Of a stretch of DNA of 64,000 nt, positions 26,186 through 35,514 are shown piece by piece. This stretch comes from Sphingobium sp. OAS761. Its GTDB lineage: Bacteria; Pseudomonadota; Alphaproteobacteria; Sphingomonadales; Sphingomonadaceae. A program made the position numbers and the translations under genes. Under the pieces are notes generated by a model that searched no databases, was not told the origin of the DNA, and saw only the letters and a program-made list of their open reading frames with translations. The stretch lies in contig NZ_JALJVY010000005.1 in assembly GCF_024168485.1 (NCBI RefSeq), forward strand, positions 1 through 64,000. The letters run 5' to 3'. How positions within the stretch are numbered: the stretch's first letter is position 1; the number at the start of each line of letters is the position of its first letter.

Positions 26186-28195
26186 ATGAGAATCCTTTTG
26201 CCTGCCATTTTGATCGCGGTACCGGGCACGGTGTTGGCACAGACGCCGGACACCGGCGACGATTCCCGCGTCCTTGTCGTGACCGGGCAGGGACTGGCGC
26301 TGCCGCCGGGCACGCCCGCCTATGGATCGGTGACGATCGACCGCCAGCGGCTGACCGACACCGCGTCCGGACGGATGGAAAATGTGCTGGGCGACGTCGC
26401 CGGTTTCCAGCAGTTCCGCCGGTCGGACAGCCGGTCGGCCAATCCGTCGGCGCAGGGTGCGACGCTGCGCGCGCTGGGCGGCAATGCGTCGAGCCGCGCG
26501 CTGGTGCTGCTGGACGGCGTGCCGGTGGCGGATCCGTTTTTCGGCTACATCCCCTTTTCCGCGCTGGTGCCCGACCGGCTGTCGGTCGTGCGAGTGACGC
26601 GCGGCGGCGGCGCCGGGGCGTTCGGCGCGGGCGCGGTCGCGGGCACGGTCGAACTGGCGAGCGCGACGCGCGCCCAGCTGCCCGATTTTTCCGGGAGTGC
26701 CCTGTATGGCAGCCGCGACGCGACCATATTGTCGGCCAGCGTCACGCCCGACCTGGGCGGCGGCTATGTGTCCGTGTCGGGGCGATGGGACCGGGGCGAC
26801 GGATTCTGGACCACGCCCCGCGACCAGCGTGTAGCCGCCAGCGTACCGGCGGCCTATGATGGCTGGTCGGCCAATCTGCGCGCGGTCGCACCTCTGTCGG
26901 CGAATGCCGAGGTGCAGGTGCGCGGCACGCTGTTCCGCGACACGCGCACGCTGCGCTTCAAGGGTGCCGATTCGGCCAGCGAGGGGCAGGATGCCAGCAT
27001 CCGGCTTGTCGCGCGCGGCACATGGCAGGTCGACGCGCTGGCCTATGTCCAGGTGCGCAACTTCTCGAACATCGTCATATCGTCCAGTTCCTTCCGCAAG
27101 ACGCTGGACCAGCGCAACACACCCTCGACGGGGTTGGGCGGCAAGATCGAGCTGCGCCCGCCGGTCGGCGACGCCCATATGCTGCGCATCGGCGTGGATA
27201 CGCGCTTTGCCCGGGGCGACATGTTCGAGGACGCCTATGATGCCGGCGCCGCCGCCAATCCGGTGACCCAGCGCCGCCATGCGGGCGGCAGGCAGGAAAC
27301 GAGCGGGCTGTTCGCCGAGGATGACTGGACCATAGGTGCGCTGGTCCTGACCGGCGGGGTCCGGGCGGATCACTGGTCGATCGGCGACGGCTTTTACCGC
27401 GCCCGGTCCGCCGCCAATGCGGCGATCGCCGACCGTGCCTATGCCGATCGGTCCGACTGGCAGTTTTCCGGGCGCGCGGGCGCCCTGCTTCACCTGTCCG
27501 ACGCGGTGGCGCTACGCGCGGCGGGCTACACCGGCTTTCGCCTGCCCACGCTCAACGAACTCTACCGCCCCTTCGTGGTCTTTCCCGTCACCACCAACGC
27601 CAATCCGGCGCTGGAGCCCGAAAAGCTGAAGGGCGTGGAGATGGGCGTCGATGTCCACCCCGTGCCGGGCGTGACCGTTGGCGCGACCGCCTTCTACAAC
27701 CGGCTTGACGATGCCATCGCAAACGTCACGATCGACGCGAAAACGCGCGAGCGCCGGAATGTCGACCGCATCGTGGCGAAAGGCGTGGAACTGACCGCCA
27801 GCGCGCGATCCGGTGCCTTCCTGCTGTCGGCATCCTATGCCTACAGCCACAGCATCGTCCATACCCCGGGGCAGCCATTCGACGGCCTGACCCCCGCGCA
27901 AAGCCCGCGCCATAGCGCCAGCGCCACATTCGCCTGGGCGCCCGAGGGGGGGCCGTCGCTCTCCACCACGCTACGCTATGTGGCGAAGCAATATGAGGAC
28001 GATCTGCAAAGCGACGTGCTGCCCGACGCGCTGACGCTGGACGCGACCGCGCGCCTGCCACTCGGCCTTGGCATCAGCCTGATCGCACGGGGCGAAAATC
28101 TGTTCGACGAAACCGTGGTCACCCGCAATTCGGGCGGGTCGATGGATTTGGGCACGCCGCGCACAGTGTGGATCGGCATCAGCTTTGCCGGCTGA
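26186..28195 (+). CDS. TonB-dependent outer-membrane receptor
   Basis: A 669-residue receptor with a signal peptide (cleavage near TVLAQ), a TonB-box-like VLVVTG (about 30-35), a plug domain (LTDTASGRMENVLGDVAGFQQFRRSDSR, RALVLLDGVPVADPFFGYIPF) and a 22-strand barrel ending in VWIGISFAG with a C-terminal aromatic-containing strand. There is no STN domain. It is closest in style to BtuB/vitamin or siderophore receptors, but no cobalamin riboswitch is visible upstream, so the ligand is open. It may be co-expressed with the beta-helix gene. Confidence 0.88.
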   Translation: MRILLPAILIAVPGTVLAQTPDTGDDSRVLVVTGQGLALPPGTPAYGSVTIDRQRLTDTASGRMENVLGDVAGFQQFRRSDSRSANPSAQGATLRALGGNASSRALVLLDGVPVADPFFGYIPFSALVPDRLSVVRVTRGGGAGAFGAGAVAGTVELASATRAQLPDFSGSALYGSRDATILSASVTPDLGGGYVSVSGRWDRGDGFWTTPRDQRVAASVPAAYDGWSANLRAVAPLSANAEVQVRGTLFRDTRTLRFKGADSASEGQDASIRLVARGTWQVDALAYVQVRNFSNIVISSSSFRKTLDQRNTPSTGLGGKIELRPPVGDAHMLRIGVDTRFARGDMFEDAYDAGAAANPVTQRRHAGGRQETSGLFAEDDWTIGALVLTGGVRADHWSIGDGFYRARSAANAAIADRAYADRSDWQFSGRAGALLHLSDAVALRAAGYTGFRLPTLNELYRPFVVFPVTTNANPALEPEKLKGVEMGVDVHPVPGVTVGATAFYNRLDDAIANVTIDAKTRERRNVDRIVAKGVELTASARSGAFLLSASYAYSHSIVHTPGQPFDGLTPAQSPRHSASATFAWAPEGGPSLSTTLRYVAKQYEDDLQSDVLPDALTLDATARLPLGLGISLIARGENLFDETVVTRNSGGSMDLGTPRTVWIGISFAG

Positions 28196-28319
28196 CCCAG
28201 TATATCATGGAAACCGCCGACATGCTGCGGCGTCTGGCGCGCATGGGCCTTGGCCTCGACAAGAGGCCGGGAGGGGCATGTGAAAGGATGGGCGGGCCGA
28301 CCGACCCCGCCCGCCATCG

Positions 28320-30155
28320 TCAATAGCCCACCGCATAGCCCATGCGGCGCGGGTCGCTGCCGGCCATGCGGGCGCCCGATGCGTCGACCAGCACGCCCTG
28401 GATGCTGCCGATGGCGAAGGGGCTGACCGTCGCCACCTTATGCCCCATGGCAGTCAGCGCCTGCGTGACGGCGGGGGCGAAACGGCTTTCCATCTGCACG
28501 GCGATCTGTGCGCCCGGCTTGTAGAAGCTGGGTTCGGCGTCGAGGGCGAAGCGCGGCGCCTCGATCGCTTCCTGGATCGGCATGGCGCGGTCGATGACGT
28601 TGACGAGGAACTGGAACTGCGTCTGGCCGATCGTCTCGCCGCCGGGCGTCCCGCACACCAGTTTGAGCCGGCCCTTTTCCAGCACGATGATGGGGCCGTT
28701 GCCCAGCAGTGCGCGCTTGCCCGGTGCGGCACGGTTGGGATGGCCGTCATAGGGCGCGGTCGACCCGGTGCGCAGGCCGTTGTTGCACAGCAATCCCGTG
28801 TCGCCCATGATCACCGACGTGCCGAAACCGCCGCCGACCGTGGTCGTGACGGCGACGGCGTTGCCGTCGGCATCCACCACCGACAGGCTGGTCGTGTCGC
28901 CGCCGCGCGACTGTTCGTCGGCCAGCGCCAGCACCGGCGCGCGGCCCGCCATGGCGATGTCGGCGCCCTGCGGAAAGGCGATGGCACGGGCGCGGTCGAT
29001 GATCGCCCTGCGCTTCGCCGCGAAATCCTTGGACAGCAGGGTGTCGACCGGCACCTTCACGAAGCGGGGATCGCCGGCATAGCGATAGACATCGGCCTTG
29101 GTGACCTTGATCGCCTCTATCAGATAATGGGTGAGCAGCGGATCGGTAGCTGACAGCGCGGCAAGGTCCCAGCCTTCGACGATATTCAGCTGTTCGCACA
29201 GTTCGAGCCCGGTGCGCGATGTCAGCGGGCTGCAATAGACGTCGAGGCCGCGATAGCCGGTCGATACCGGCGCTTCCCATATCGGCTTGTAGGCGGCCAT
29301 GTCCGCCATGCGCAGCCAGCCGCCGTTCGCCTCCGAAAAGCGGCTCATCTCACGCGCGACCGGGCCGGTATAAAAATGGTCGTAGGCAGCCATCAGCGCC
29401 TTGTCGCGGCTGGCCCCGCCCTTGAGCGCGCGCGTTTCCGCATCGGCGAGGCCCTGAAGCGTGCGCGACAGCGGCTCGTTGCGGAAGATGGCACGAGGCG
29501 GGGGCGGAGCGCCGCCCGGCAGGAAGACGGCCGCGCTGGTGGGATAGCGCGCCAGCACCGCCTGCTGCCGCCGGATGAACATGGCGATGGACGCATCGAG
29601 CGGATGACCGTCGCGCGCGTAGCCGATGGCCGGTTCGAGCAGCGCGGACATGGGCAGCCGGCCGAATTTGCGCGCAAGTTCGATCCAGCCGCCAAAGGCA
29701 CCGGGCACCGTCACCGCCTTGTGCCCGCTGTCCAGTTCCCCGGGGTCGACGTCGGGATCGAAAAGACCCGGCGCGCCGCCGGTGAAGGCGAGCGAATGGA
29801 CCTTCCCCGCCTTCCGGTCGAGACAGGTGGCAAAGCCGTTACCCGCCGCGCTGGAGGCCCAGGGTTCGACGACGTTCATGACCGCCATCGCGGCAACTGC
29901 GGCATCGGCCGCGCTGCCGCCTTGCAACAGCATCCGCGTCCCCGCCATCGCCGCGAGCGGGTGTCCGGCGGCCACGCCGCCGTGGGGCATGGGCACTTCG
30001 ACCCGGTGTGCCCGGACAGCGGCGGGCGCGCTGCGCGGGGCGTCGGGCGCGCGCGTGCCCGACTGGGCGAAGGCCGATGCGACCGGCAGGCCGAGCGCGG
30101 CCCCGGCAAAACCCGCCGCGATCAGTTCGCGGCGGGCAATTCCGTCTTCCTGCAT
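28320..30155 (-). CDS. Gamma-glutamyltransferase family protein (1)
   Basis: A 611-residue Ntn-hydrolase of the gamma-glutamyltranspeptidase family, which cleaves gamma-glutamyl amides such as glutathione. A twin-arginine-like ARRELIAAGFAGAALG followed by AFAQ suggests Tat export. The large-subunit part has GGSAADAAVAAM and GNGFATC. The self-processing nucleophile is Thr421 in GGDTTSLSVVDADGN, and the small subunit has CNNGLRTGS and GTPGGETIGQ. The start overlaps the stop of the receptor gene upstream (TGATG), so receptor and enzyme are translationally coupled. Related family members act as acylases, so the substrate need not be glutathione. Confidence 0.87.
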   Translation of the reverse strand: MQEDGIARRELIAAGFAGAALGLPVASAFAQSGTRAPDAPRSAPAAVRAHRVEVPMPHGGVAAGHPLAAMAGTRMLLQGGSAADAAVAAMAVMNVVEPWASSAAGNGFATCLDRKAGKVHSLAFTGGAPGLFDPDVDPGELDSGHKAVTVPGAFGGWIELARKFGRLPMSALLEPAIGYARDGHPLDASIAMFIRRQQAVLARYPTSAAVFLPGGAPPPPRAIFRNEPLSRTLQGLADAETRALKGGASRDKALMAAYDHFYTGPVAREMSRFSEANGGWLRMADMAAYKPIWEAPVSTGYRGLDVYCSPLTSRTGLELCEQLNIVEGWDLAALSATDPLLTHYLIEAIKVTKADVYRYAGDPRFVKVPVDTLLSKDFAAKRRAIIDRARAIAFPQGADIAMAGRAPVLALADEQSRGGDTTSLSVVDADGNAVAVTTTVGGGFGTSVIMGDTGLLCNNGLRTGSTAPYDGHPNRAAPGKRALLGNGPIIVLEKGRLKLVCGTPGGETIGQTQFQFLVNVIDRAMPIQEAIEAPRFALDAEPSFYKPGAQIAVQMESRFAPAVTQALTAMGHKVATVSPFAIGSIQGVLVDASGARMAGSDPRRMGYAVGY

Positions 30156-33100
30156 CAGAAGCTCTTTTTGATGCTGGTGTACCAGTAGCGGGCTTGCGGC
30201 TGATACAGGCTCGACAGATAGCCGCTCGATGCCAGCGGCGGGTTCTTGTCGAAGATGTTGCGGGCGCCGATGGTGATCGCCGTGTCGTTCAACATGCCCT
30301 GGTCGAACTTGTAGGTGGCATAGAGGTTGACGGTGGTCTGCCCCTTCACGACGAAGTTGTTCCCCGCCGCATCGAATACCCCGTTCTGGTAGACGTCGGA
30401 GATGAACTGGGTGAAGGCACCGATCCGCACCGGGCCGTAATTCCACGTCAGGTTGCCCGAAATCCGCCAGCGCGGCTGGCCGTCGCGGCCGACAACGTCG
30501 CCGCCGCCCGATACCGGCACCGCCCCGTTGATCGTGCCGTCCGCCTGGCCGTCGATCACCGCCTGGACCGCGGCGGGCGCGTCCACCTGATATTTGATGA
30601 GGCGGGCCGCGTTCACGTTGAACGAGAAATCGCCGATAGTGCTGGTGTGCAGGCGATAGTCGAGATTGAAATCCAGACCGTCGACCTGGATCGGCAGCAG
30701 GTTCTGGAACGGCGCGGTAACGTAGAGCAGTTCGCCCACCGGCGCGAGACCGGTACCCCGCACCAGCTCAATGTCGTCGGCGGTCGGGTCGCGGCGCACA
30801 ACGGCCGGGTTGCTGCTGCCCTGCACGCGCAGCAGATAGTCGAGGTTGAGCGCGTTCTGATAGTCCAGCAGGCCCACGACGCCCTTCTGCTTGATGCGCC
30901 AGCGGTCGACGGTGAAGGTGACCGCGCCCCAGCCTTCGGGCAGCGGCGGCTGGAACACCGCGCCGAAATTCCAGCTGGTCGATTCTTCCGGCTTCAGGTT
31001 CGGGTTGCCGCCCGAACGGCGCAGCACCGATACGGGGCGGGCGCATTGCGAGAAGCTGCTGATGCGGCCGGCGCGCAGATCCGCTTCGCAGAGGATATAT
31101 TCGGTGCCGCCGTTCACGCGGTCGAGCGTGGCGGTGTTGAGCACTTCGAGGTTCGGCGCGCGGAAGCCCTGCGACCAGGAACCGCGCAGGCGGAAACCCT
31201 GCAACAGGTCCCAGCTCGCCGCGATCTTGGGCTTCGCCACGTCGCCGACATCGCTATATTTCTCGTACCGGCCCGCAATCTGTATGTCGAACGAACGGAA
31301 CATGGGGATTTCCATGTCCGGGCTGACCAGCGGAATGGCGAGTTCGGCATAGGCCGACCACACCTTGCGGTTGCCCTTCACGTCCGGGCTGGGGCTGGCG
31401 CCCATCAGGTCCGATCCGTAGAAGGTGCCGGTGACGGCGTCGGTATAGGTGGTGTCGACGCCCAGGATGCCGCCCTGGCGCGGATCGCGATCATCCTTGT
31501 AGGTTTCGCGGCGGAATTCGACGCCGGTCGCCAGGCCTATGCTGTTGCCGCCCCACAGGCCGAGCAGGTCCGCATTGGAAATCTTGAGGTCCCAAAGCGC
31601 CAGCGTGGTCTTGTTGCGGCGGGTCGCCTGGATGCGGAAGCTGTCGATGATGGATTGATCGTTGGGCGTGCAGTCGCCGACCGCCGGCGTGTCGATGCAG
31701 CCGCCGTTGAAGGGGTTATAGGCGTCGGGCGTCGTCTTGTTGATCGCCGCCTGCAACAGGGTGCTGGACGTCCCGTCCATCGTGTCCTTCACCGTCGCCC
31801 AGGTATAGAGGCCGGCCGATTCCCAGTTCCAGTCGCCGAAGTTGCCGCGCAGGCCGCCCAGGAAGCGATATTGATAGTTGGTGACATTCACCGACTTCCT
31901 GCCCGCATCGACATAGTTCATGCCGCGGATCGTGACCGGCAGGCCTTCGTCGGGAACGCCGACCAGGCCCGGCAATCGGTTGGGGTTGACCGACCCGTCG
32001 GCCAGCAGGGTGGGGCCGAGCGGGTTCCAATAAGCATTGGCCGCCACGGTGATCGGGATGTTGGAGAGCGACCCGCCGCTGCCGATATAGGCTTCGGTCT
32101 TGCCTTGGTAGAACCCCAGCTCGCCAAAGAAATCGAGATTGTCGGTCAGTTCATAATTGATGAAGCTGAACAGGTTGATCCGCTTGACCGATGGCTGGGT
32201 CGTCAGGTCGGTGAAGGTCTGGTTTGAGTCATATCGCAGGTTCGAATCGACGCTCGCCATCTGGGTGGCGCCATTCCCATCGTCCCAGCACATGCCCGCC
32301 GTCATCGCCGCAACCTGGCAGCCGGCGTTGGTCGATGGCTGGATGTGGAACTGGCGCGAGATATTGGTCAGCGCGACGCCATTGCTGGTGATGATGCCCG
32401 AACCGCTTGCCTGGAAATTGCCCCAGGGGGTGCTGGTCGACGTGCCATTGAACGACGCATTGCCTTCGAACGGCGTGCCCACGACATAAGGGCGGCGGTC
32501 CAGATTGGCGGTATAGTCCTGATCGCTCAGATACAGCTTCGACTTCTGGGCATAGCCGCCATAGAGCGAGATATTGCCCCGCCCGCCGCCGAAGTTGAAC
32601 CCGACCAGGCCGTTGATCGTGAATTCCCGCAGGTTGGTGCTTTCCGCCCCGCCATATTGCGCGTCAAAGGTGGCACCGGTGAAATTGGATTTGAGCACAT
32701 TGTTGACGACACCCGCCACCGCATCCGATCCGTAGAGCGCGGCCGCGCCGTCGCGCAGCACTTCGACCCGCTCGATCGCGCCGACGGGGATAGTGTTGGC
32801 ATTGAAACCGAAAGTGGGCACGCCGGAATCGACGACGCCGGTGATCGCCTGCGACGTCGGGTGCAGCACGGTGCGGCGGCCGTTGATCAGCAGCAGCGTA
32901 TTGCCCTGGCCCAGCCCGCGCAGCGACACGGTGGACACGTCGCCGCGCGCCGCGTTGCCCGAACCGCCGCCCAGCACCTGTTCGTTGAAGGTCACGCCGC
33001 CCAGTTGCGGGATGGAGCGGAACAGGTCGGCGCCCGAGACGGCGGCGACCGCATCCACCTGCTCCTGGCCGACGACGCTGACGGGCAGTGCGCCGGTGGT

Positions 33101-33580
33101 CTTGGCGCCACGGATCTGGGTGCCGACGACGACGATTTCGGCGCCGTCCTCACCCTGCGGTTCGGCCGGCAGCGGGGCGGGCGCGGCATCCGACATGGTG
33201 CCCCCGCCGACCTGCATTTCGGCAAAGGCGATGGGGCGCATGGCGGCGGTATCGCCGCGCGCGGCGGTCAGGCTGCGGTCGCGCAGGGTGACGACATCGT
33301 TGCGATCGGACCCGATCACCAGATCGGTGCCGCGAATGATGCGCCGAAGCGCCTGCCGCGCGTCATAGGCACCCTGAAGCCGGGGCGTGCGCGTATTGCG
33401 CAGCTTCTTCGACGGGGCGATGATCTGCAGGCCGCTTTGCAGGGCAAAGGACGGCAGCACGTCGGCGGCACGCCCTTCCGGCAGGTCGAAATTGCGTTGC
33501 TGCGCCATGGCGGTCCCGCCCGCGAGCGCAAGTGCGCTCGTGCCGGCCAGCACCATCGCCACAAACCTGAAACTGGTCAT
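30155..33580 (-). CDS. TonB-dependent receptor with STN signalling domain
   Basis: A 1141-residue outer-membrane receptor. It has a signal peptide (ending AMAQQ), then an STN domain (about 29-100: FDLPEGRAADVLPSFALQSG with IIRGTDLVI) as in FecA-type transducers. A linker with the TonB box EIVVVGTQIRG follows, then a plug (SVVGQEQVDAVAAVSGADLF, RDGAAALYGSDAVAGVVN) and a large barrel ending in YWYTSIKKSF with a terminal Phe. The STN domain implies signalling to FecR across the inner membrane, and fecI/fecR lie divergently next door. The start at 33580 fits the signal peptide; the frame is open 65 codons further but without a plausible leader. Confidence 0.92.
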   Translation of the reverse strand: MTSFRFVAMVLAGTSALALAGGTAMAQQRNFDLPEGRAADVLPSFALQSGLQIIAPSKKLRNTRTPRLQGAYDARQALRRIIRGTDLVIGSDRNDVVTLRDRSLTAARGDTAAMRPIAFAEMQVGGGTMSDAAPAPLPAEPQGEDGAEIVVVGTQIRGAKTTGALPVSVVGQEQVDAVAAVSGADLFRSIPQLGGVTFNEQVLGGGSGNAARGDVSTVSLRGLGQGNTLLLINGRRTVLHPTSQAITGVVDSGVPTFGFNANTIPVGAIERVEVLRDGAAALYGSDAVAGVVNNVLKSNFTGATFDAQYGGAESTNLREFTINGLVGFNFGGGRGNISLYGGYAQKSKLYLSDQDYTANLDRRPYVVGTPFEGNASFNGTSTSTPWGNFQASGSGIITSNGVALTNISRQFHIQPSTNAGCQVAAMTAGMCWDDGNGATQMASVDSNLRYDSNQTFTDLTTQPSVKRINLFSFINYELTDNLDFFGELGFYQGKTEAYIGSGGSLSNIPITVAANAYWNPLGPTLLADGSVNPNRLPGLVGVPDEGLPVTIRGMNYVDAGRKSVNVTNYQYRFLGGLRGNFGDWNWESAGLYTWATVKDTMDGTSSTLLQAAINKTTPDAYNPFNGGCIDTPAVGDCTPNDQSIIDSFRIQATRRNKTTLALWDLKISNADLLGLWGGNSIGLATGVEFRRETYKDDRDPRQGGILGVDTTYTDAVTGTFYGSDLMGASPSPDVKGNRKVWSAYAELAIPLVSPDMEIPMFRSFDIQIAGRYEKYSDVGDVAKPKIAASWDLLQGFRLRGSWSQGFRAPNLEVLNTATLDRVNGGTEYILCEADLRAGRISSFSQCARPVSVLRRSGGNPNLKPEESTSWNFGAVFQPPLPEGWGAVTFTVDRWRIKQKGVVGLLDYQNALNLDYLLRVQGSSNPAVVRRDPTADDIELVRGTGLAPVGELLYVTAPFQNLLPIQVDGLDFNLDYRLHTSTIGDFSFNVNAARLIKYQVDAPAAVQAVIDGQADGTINGAVPVSGGGDVVGRDGQPRWRISGNLTWNYGPVRIGAFTQFISDVYQNGVFDAAGNNFVVKGQTTVNLYATYKFDQGMLNDTAITIGARNIFDKNPPLASSGYLSSLYQPQARYWYTSIKKSF

Positions 33581-33909
33581 CTTCTCGTTCCCCCACTTGT
33601 CGCCCCGCAGGGCGAGCGCCACCGTGCAGCGCGCGGCCCTCGCCGCGTGCCGGTCACCCGTTCGAAAAAAATCCCACTGCTTCGCGCCGGCTCGGTCGGG
33701 CCGGCTTGCATGCCCTTCCGGCTTCGTCTGTTCGAAAGCCTCAGCATCCTCCCCAAACCGGCGGCGCATCGCCACCGATCATGATTGGAAAGACACGGCC
33801 GGAGGAAATATCCGCCATCGCGACCGTCATATTTTTTTCATGGTGGAATTTCGGCGCCCTCACGGCGGATTCGCCGCGCCGCTTCGTTGACAAAGGGGAT
33901 CTTTTTTGA
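33581..33909. promoter_or_regulatory. Divergent promoter region of the receptor and sigma genes
   Basis: No gene is supported here. On the minus strand GTGGGATTTTTTTCGAACG (33659-33677) lies about 80 bp before the receptor start and could contain a FecI-type -35 box (GGGATTT). A T-run occurs at 33831-33838. No riboswitch or clear palindrome is seen. Confidence 0.35.
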
Positions 33910-33981
33910 GGAAGGGATCGACCGATTCAGGAAAGCAGAGCCTTCTGGCTGGCACGCCATATATGTCCGCATGAACCGGCG

Positions 33982-34548
33982 TTGCGACGCTGGCTGGCGG
34001 GGCGTATCCAGCATGGCTTCCTGATCGATGACGTCGTGCAGGAAACATATGCCAAGCTGGCCAGCCTGCCGGCGGTCGACCATATCGAAAACCCCCGCGC
34101 CTATTTTTTCCGCGCCGCGCTGTCGGTGGTGGCGACGGAAGTGCGCCGCGCGCCGGTCGTGTCGATGGAATCGCTCAGCGAGATCGAGCGCCTGAGCCTC
34201 AAGGCCGAGGACCTGCCCCCCGACACCCAGGCGGAACAGAGGGAGGAGTTCCGGCTGGTCGCGGATGCCATCGGGCGGTTACCGCCAAAATGCCGCGAGG
34301 CTTTCGTGCTGCGCAAGGTCCAGGGCCTGTCCCAGCGCGAAACCGCGCAAAAGCTGGGCCTTTCGGAGAGCACGGTGGAAAAGCATGTCGGACGGGGAAT
34401 CCGGCACCTGATAAATATTTTCGGACGTGGCGGAAAATCGGACCATGTCGCGTCTAATGTCCAAATCCCGGATCCGGAGCCATATGACAAGCAGGGAAAG
34501 CAGTGCGGAGATCGAGCGGCAGGCTGCCATCTGGGCGGCCCGGCTTGA
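33982..34548 (+). CDS. FecI-type ECF sigma factor
   Basis: An extracytoplasmic-function sigma factor of 188 residues from TTG 33982. Region 2 is VVQETYAKLASLPAVDHIENPRAYFFRAA; region 4 is LPPKCREAFVLRKVQGLSQRETAQKLGLSESTVEKHV. The homologous reading frame continues upstream (FWLARHICPHEPALRRWL) to about 33910, but contains no ATG, GTG or TTG before 33982. An ATT at 33925, nine bases after GAGGAAGG, or a CTG at 33949 may be the true start. The gene overlaps fecR by 65 bp. It would direct polymerase to the divergent receptor operon when released by FecR. Confidence 0.85.
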   Translation: MRRWLAGRIQHGFLIDDVVQETYAKLASLPAVDHIENPRAYFFRAALSVVATEVRRAPVVSMESLSEIERLSLKAEDLPPDTQAEQREEFRLVADAIGRLPPKCREAFVLRKVQGLSQRETAQKLGLSESTVEKHVGRGIRHLINIFGRGGKSDHVASNVQIPDPEPYDKQGKQCGDRAAGCHLGGPA

Positions 34549-35452
34549 CGCACGCGCGCTGACCTCCGCCGAACAGGCGGAACTGGATCATTGGCTGGCG
34601 GGCGACAGCCGCAGGCTCGGCGCGTGGGCGATGGCGCGGGCCGCGCTGGCGCGCATCGAGATGGCGCGGGAAGAGTATGATCCGTTGAACGCTTTGCCGG
34701 TGCAGGCCCCCGCCATCGTCACCCGGCGGCGCATGTTGTGGGGCGCCGGCGCGGCGCTGGCGGCATCGGCGGTCGGCGCGGTCGGCATCGGCCTGCTGGG
34801 CCGGGGGCTGCATTACATGACCGGCAAGGGCGAAATGCTGCGCATCGCCCTGTCCGACGGCAGCATCGTCAACCTGAACACTGCCAGCGGCATCGACGTC
34901 CGCTTCACCGCCGAACAGCGCACCATCGTCCTGCGCGGGGGCGAAGCGCTGTTCGACGTGGCGAAGGACCCGGAAAGGCCCTTTGTCGTGGTGGCGGGCG
35001 ACGCCCGGGTCCGCGCCGTGGGCACGGCCTTCACCGTTCGCCACGAAGACAGCAGGCCGGTCGACGTGATCGTCAGCGAAGGCGTGGTGGAAGTCAGCCA
35101 GGCCGCGGCCGCCACGCCGGTGCGCGTGTCCCAAGGGATGCGAGCGGTAGTCGATCCTAGTGCGCGCGCGCCGATCGAGACGGCGACCATTGCGCCCGAT
35201 GCGATCGAGCAGGAACTCTACTGGCGCGACGGAAAGATCGCATTTCGCGACACGACGCTGGCCAGCGCGGCCGCGCAGTTCGCGCGCTACAACGACGAAC
35301 GCATCGTCATTGCCGACCCGGCGCTGGCGGAGGAAACCATAACCGGCCTGTTCGTAGCCAACGACCCGCGCGGCTTTGCCGAGGCGGTGGCGGAAAGCCT
35401 GGGGGTCGTGACGCGGATGGAAGGCAACCGGATCATATTGAGCCCGACCTGA
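34484..35452 (+). CDS. FecR-type anti-sigma factor
   Basis: A 322-residue FecR family protein. The N-terminal DUF4880-like part (AAIWAARLDARALTSAEQAELDHWLAGDSRRLGAW) binds the sigma factor. One membrane helix lies near 87-111. The periplasmic FecR domain has RIALSDGSIVNLNTAS, RGGEALFDVAKDPERPFVV and AVGTAFTVR, and a C-terminal STN-like part (FRDTTLASAAAQFARYNDERIVIAD). It would receive the signal from the STN receptor. The start at 34484 has GGAG five bases upstream; the gene begins inside the sigma gene. Confidence 0.9.
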   Translation: MTSRESSAEIERQAAIWAARLDARALTSAEQAELDHWLAGDSRRLGAWAMARAALARIEMAREEYDPLNALPVQAPAIVTRRRMLWGAGAALAASAVGAVGIGLLGRGLHYMTGKGEMLRIALSDGSIVNLNTASGIDVRFTAEQRTIVLRGGEALFDVAKDPERPFVVVAGDARVRAVGTAFTVRHEDSRPVDVIVSEGVVEVSQAAAATPVRVSQGMRAVVDPSARAPIETATIAPDAIEQELYWRDGKIAFRDTTLASAAAQFARYNDERIVIADPALAEETITGLFVANDPRGFAEAVAESLGVVTRMEGNRIILSPT

Positions 35453-35514
35453 ACCTTCGGGTCGTTCCATGCACTTTTCCCGCGCGACAGGCGCGGGGAC
35501 AGGGAGAACCATAG

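Noticed and set aside
28207..28326. Possible 39-codon gene between the first receptor and the GGT-family gene
   Set aside because: No ribosome site, no homology I recognise, and it runs into the convergent gene's stop. Chance frame.
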